Shown here one piece after another: positions 61,200 to 64,000 of a stretch of DNA of 64,000 nucleotides. The stretch spans positions 62,001 through 126,000 of the forward strand of contig JAZKUF010000004.1 in the NCBI GenBank assembly GCA_036625225.1, written 5' to 3'. A model generated the notes under the pieces. The model was not told the DNA's origin, made no database searches, and saw only the letters and a program-made list of their open reading frames with translations. This DNA comes from Accumulibacter jenkinsii (GTDB lineage Bacteria > Pseudomonadota > Gammaproteobacteria > Burkholderiales > Rhodocyclaceae). The first letter of the stretch is position 1. Each line of letters begins with the position of its first letter. The position numbers were made by a program, and so were the translations under genes.

Positions 61200-62456
61200 A
61201 TGTTCCATCTCAACATACCCGACAATGTAGTAGACAAAGAACTAATTCGTTTCTTTCAAGGGTGGAGGTGGCACTTCGATCTACAGTCACCAGTAGAAGT
61301 AAACTTTAAAGGGTGCAATTTCCTTGCTCCATATGCTGTTACACTTTTCGCCGCATATCTCCTGTGGCTCAAGGAGATAAAGAAAAAAGCAGTGCGAATT
61401 CATGCAATTCGAAGTAGTGTTGCGGGCAACTATCTTGTTGAAACGGGTTTTTTTGAAATATTTGGCGAACAGCCTGCGCCAGATGTTCCCGAAAGGCCAG
61501 ATAGAACAGTTAAGCTAACGAGAATCACATCAAGCTCAGAAATACCGGCCTTTGCAACGAAGGTTATGGAAATTCTTCGTATAGAAGATGAAGAACTAGA
61601 GGGTGCGGTCAAATACTCATTAATCGAGCTCTTACGTAATGTTGTCCAGCATTCCGGTAGCCAAGTGGGCGGCATTGCCATGGCGCAGTATTACCCAAGC
61701 AGCGGTCTGGTCAACATCTGCGTCGCTGACATGGGGGTTGGTGTCAAGGAAAGTCTGAGGGAGGCTTATCCTGAACTTGAAACGGATTTGCAAGCCCTCA
61801 AGTTAGCCACTTTGCCTCACGTTTCCAGGACTTTCGGCCCTGCAACGTATACTGCAATGCGTGATAATGCGGGCCTTGGGCTTTTTTTCATTAAGCAAAT
61901 CGCGTCCCTTGCTGCAGGAAGTTTCTTTCTCGCTTCAAAAGAAGCGCTCATGGATTTGTGGGGCAGTCAAGAGGGGCAACAGAAAAAACTTTATAAACAA
62001 GCGAAAAATGGAGGTTGGCCAGGAACTTTTGCATACCTTCAGCTTAGGAGAGATTCTATTGCCGAATTCGATGGGGTTCTGTCTGTTTGCCGCAACATGG
62101 CAGCGGAAGCTAGAAAATACCCCGCAGAACTAGCTCTCGACTTTATTGAAGAAGTGCCAGATGTGCCAGGATTGATTGTGGTAAAGGTATTAAAATTCGA
62201 GGAAGATGTTGAGGCCGCCGCCCAGTGTAGAGAAACAATAATATTGCCAAGCATTAATAGCGGGAAAATGATTGTCATTGACTTTGACAAGGTACGTTTC
62301 GCTACTCAGTCATTTGTTCATGCATTGATGTATAAGGTAATTCGTGACGGACAACAAATCGGTTCCACACTATCAATAGCTAACTGCACCAACGCAACTC
62401 GTGAAGCCATTATGGCAGTAGCTGCATATGCCAAGATTCAGCCTAATGAAACCTAA
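61200..62456 (+). CDS. GHKL-ATPase protein with STAS-like ends (DUF4325-type C-terminus)
   Basis: 418 residues, AT-rich. The N-terminal part (VEVNFKGCNFLAPYAVTLFAAYLLWL) looks like a STAS-type fold. The centre is a histidine-kinase-like ATPase: N-box LIELLRNVVQHSG, G1 CVADMGVGV, G2 NAGLGLFFIKQIA. No His phospho-acceptor domain is seen. The C-terminus (GKMIVIDFDKVRFATQSFVHALMYKVI) is STAS/DUF4325-like. Such proteins resemble anti-sigma/anti-anti-sigma pairs fused in one chain. It is bounded by complementary core sites GTTAGGT and ACCTAAC, so it is a gene cassette. Its role is unknown. Confidence 0.75.
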   Translation: MFHLNIPDNVVDKELIRFFQGWRWHFDLQSPVEVNFKGCNFLAPYAVTLFAAYLLWLKEIKKKAVRIHAIRSSVAGNYLVETGFFEIFGEQPAPDVPERPDRTVKLTRITSSSEIPAFATKVMEILRIEDEELEGAVKYSLIELLRNVVQHSGSQVGGIAMAQYYPSSGLVNICVADMGVGVKESLREAYPELETDLQALKLATLPHVSRTFGPATYTAMRDNAGLGLFFIKQIASLAAGSFFLASKEALMDLWGSQEGQQKKLYKQAKNGGWPGTFAYLQLRRDSIAEFDGVLSVCRNMAAEARKYPAELALDFIEEVPDVPGLIVVKVLKFEEDVEAAAQCRETIILPSINSGKMIVIDFDKVRFATQSFVHALMYKVIRDGQQIGSTLSIANCTNATREAIMAVAAYAKIQPNET

Positions 62457-62457
62457 C
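62451..62457 (+). other. Cassette 3' core site ACCTAAC
   Basis: ACCTAAC (RYYYAAC) overlaps the TAA stop of the ATPase gene and is the exact complement of the GTTAGGT core at 61183. This is the expected geometry of an integron cassette end. The remainder of an attC palindrome is not evident downstream. Confidence 0.55.
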
Positions 62458-63019
62458 GAATAAGGAGATATCGTGTGTTGCTGGCGGTGAAAAACCGCGC
62501 AAAGTTGGCGGCAGAAACGCCCAGTTTGCATGGCAGTAAGCGCGAAACTGCCGCCCTTACTGCCACGCCCAGCGTATCGCTTCTACGCCGCGTGAAGGGT
62601 GCGCTTCGCTAGGCTGCATAAGGCCGCAGCCTGCCCTTGACTCGGCTACGAAGCTCCTCTTCGGCGAAGGGCGAAAGCATTTTTTGGGCCTGGAAAAAAC
62701 GGTGCGCCAGAATTACGCGCTTTTTGACCGCCATTCACAATCGTGCGAAGCCGCGATCTGAACCGTTTGTTGGACGAGCCCGGTCCGGAGCGCTGAGCGC
62801 CCCTCTGCAAATATCTTTTCTGGATTTACCTCGGAAGCATGAATTCCGGAGTGCCGGGAGCACGAAATCCTGGATTGCCGCTACTCAGGTGGCCAAGGTT
62901 TCGCGAATCCGGCGGGTTTTGGGCTTCGGATTCTGAATTGCGGGCAGGCGAATCGCTCAGCTTGGGGAAACTGAACTCCCGAACGCGGCCGGACAGGGGT
63001 GAGGGTCAGGCTTACATGA
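62458..63019. other. Gap without recognisable gene
   Basis: About 560 bases between the cassette and the IS91-type transposase. Short open frames exist but show no conserved content. CAGTAAGCGCGAAACTGCCG and CTTACTGCC near 62530-62565 form a loose inverted repeat. It may include the terminus of the IS91-type element. Confidence 0.35.
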
Positions 63020-64000
63020 TCAGAGAGCGGCCGCGGCGAGCGGCGCGACGGTGATGACTCCGAGCGATGTGGAGCGAATCCGCGTTCTGACGATCACCAT
63101 CACGGCGCCACAGCAGGGACAAAGCATCGCTGGCCGCTCCTTGCGCGGCGGCGCGAAGCGGCTGGGATCGAACTTGAGCAAGAGATGCAGCAAGGCGATC
63201 AGACGCTTGCAGTTGGCGTGCAGGAAGCCGAAATTGCGAGCCCGGCGAAAGCCCTTGGGCAGGACATGCTGGAGAATCAGCCAGAGAAAATCGGCTGCGG
63301 GGAGTGAGCGCTTTTCCGACTGGCCGGTTTGAGCATTGCGATAGCGGAAGCTCACCTGGCCATTCTCGCAGGCGAGAATGTCGTCTTCGCGGATGACGCC
63401 GCGGTAGAGGTAACGACCGAGGTAGATCAGAGCCTTCTCGCCGCTGCCGACCGATTTGCAGTGCGCCACCCACTCCTTCGGATAACGCGCCGGCAGAGGA
63501 ATGCCGGCCACCTCGATCGCCGCCAGCATCCTGGCTCGGAAGACCTTGGCCAGCGCCTTCTCGTTGAACAGATAGGTGCCATTCTTGCCGCGCCGCTTGC
63601 ATCGCCAGCGCCGCCGTCCCGCATCGACCGCCGCTGCGGGAACGACGAGATGGACATGCGGGTGGAAGTCGAGGCGGCGCGAGTGCGTGTGCAGTACCGC
63701 GATGGCTCCCGGTGTTCCCTGCAACTGTCGGTCGTTCTGACTGAAACGCAGCACCGTTTCCCAGGCACAGCGCATCAAGGAATCGAGGACGATGTCGGCG
63801 TGGGCCAGAGCGAGCCCGCGTAATTCGGCGGGCAGCGTGAAGGTCAGCAGGAAGTAGTCGGCCGGGACCAGGCGCTGCATCTGACGTTCCAGCCATTGCT
63901 GGCTCTCGTGGTGCTGGCAGTGCGGGCAAAGGCGATGGCCGCAGGCAGGAATGCGGCACGAGGTGCTTGTGCGCACAGTCACTGCATTGCACCTGCATCG
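63020..64000 (-). pseudogene. IS91-family (HUH/Y) transposase, frameshifted and cut by window edge
   Basis: The main frame (63020 to about 63945) has the IS91 layout: a zinc-finger end GHRLCPHCQHHESQ, YFLLTFTLPAEL, the HUH motif FHPHVHLVVPAAA, the catalytic-Tyr region YLGRYLYRGVI and a C-terminal CPCCGAVM. Upstream the expected partner VQCSDCAHKHLVPHSC is in another frame. The two join if one CTGC is removed from a tandem CTGCCTGC (minus strand; 63941-63948), so a 4-bp duplication broke the gene. The true start lies beyond 64000. Confidence 0.78.

Noticed and set aside
1..64000. rRNA and tRNA genes
   Set aside because: No rRNA segment or convincing tRNA cloverleaf was noticed by eye; a covariance search would be needed to be certain.

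Overview
The window is high-GC DNA with tightly packed, often ATGA/GTGA-overlapping operons. Clade I nitrous oxide reductase, a Zur-type zinc regulon, Rhs proteins, many IS66/IS4/IS1634/IS91-type elements and integron-cassette remnants together suggest a denitrifying betaproteobacterium, possibly Rhodocyclales (Accumulibacter/Dechloromonas-like). That placement is inference from gene content; no rRNA or tRNA gene was seen.

Layout. 1-4.9 kb (minus strand): a type II secretion/type IV pilus-like operon, F-E-L-M plus a gene cut by the window edge. 5.1-13.5 kb: a small secreted Rhs-like protein and a large Rhs-repeat gene whose 5' end has been separated from its body by an IS66-family element (copy 1, 10379-13309). 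13.7-15.8 kb: an IS4-family transposase with an internal stop, an older transposase relic and a cluster of inverted repeats. 15.8-17.5 kb: two zinc peptidases (M23, YpfJ-type).

17.7-29.9 kb is the most coherent block. Zur is divergent from a long operon across a 30-bp palindromic Zur box: zigA, dksA2, a second COG0523 GTPase with a His-rich loop, cysS2, thrS2, a queD paralogue, a gamma-carbonic anhydrase-like protein, pyrC2, a DUF1826 protein, a third COG0523 GTPase and a WD40 protein. It reads as a zinc-starvation island: metallochaperone-type GTPases with back-up copies of zinc enzymes. 30-33.6 kb (minus): a TIR-domain protein and a STAND NTPase with a YEATS-like C-terminus, a likely conflict/immune module. 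33.8-34.6 kb: an extensin-like peptidase. 35-43.3 kb: nosZ-nosR-orf-nosD-nosF-nosY-nosL. A c-type cytochrome follows on the minus strand with its own FNR-type site.

44-52.8 kb is accessory DNA: an 11-unit minisatellite, REP-like palindromes, lower-GC genes separated by attC-like sites (a decayed integron cassette array), a cold-shock/DUF1294 protein, a second, inverted, apparently identical IS66 copy (49263-52193) with an 8-bp target duplication inside a gene remnant, and a YoeB/YefM toxin-antitoxin pair. 53-58.3 kb returns to chromosomal-type genes (ada, marC, an unknown protein, a glycosyltransferase scrap, bluB, an NYN-domain protein). 58.3-64 kb is again mobile DNA: a broken tyrosine recombinase, an IS1634-family transposase, a cassette encoding a GHKL-ATPase/STAS protein bounded by complementary core sites, and a frameshifted IS91-type transposase running off the right edge.
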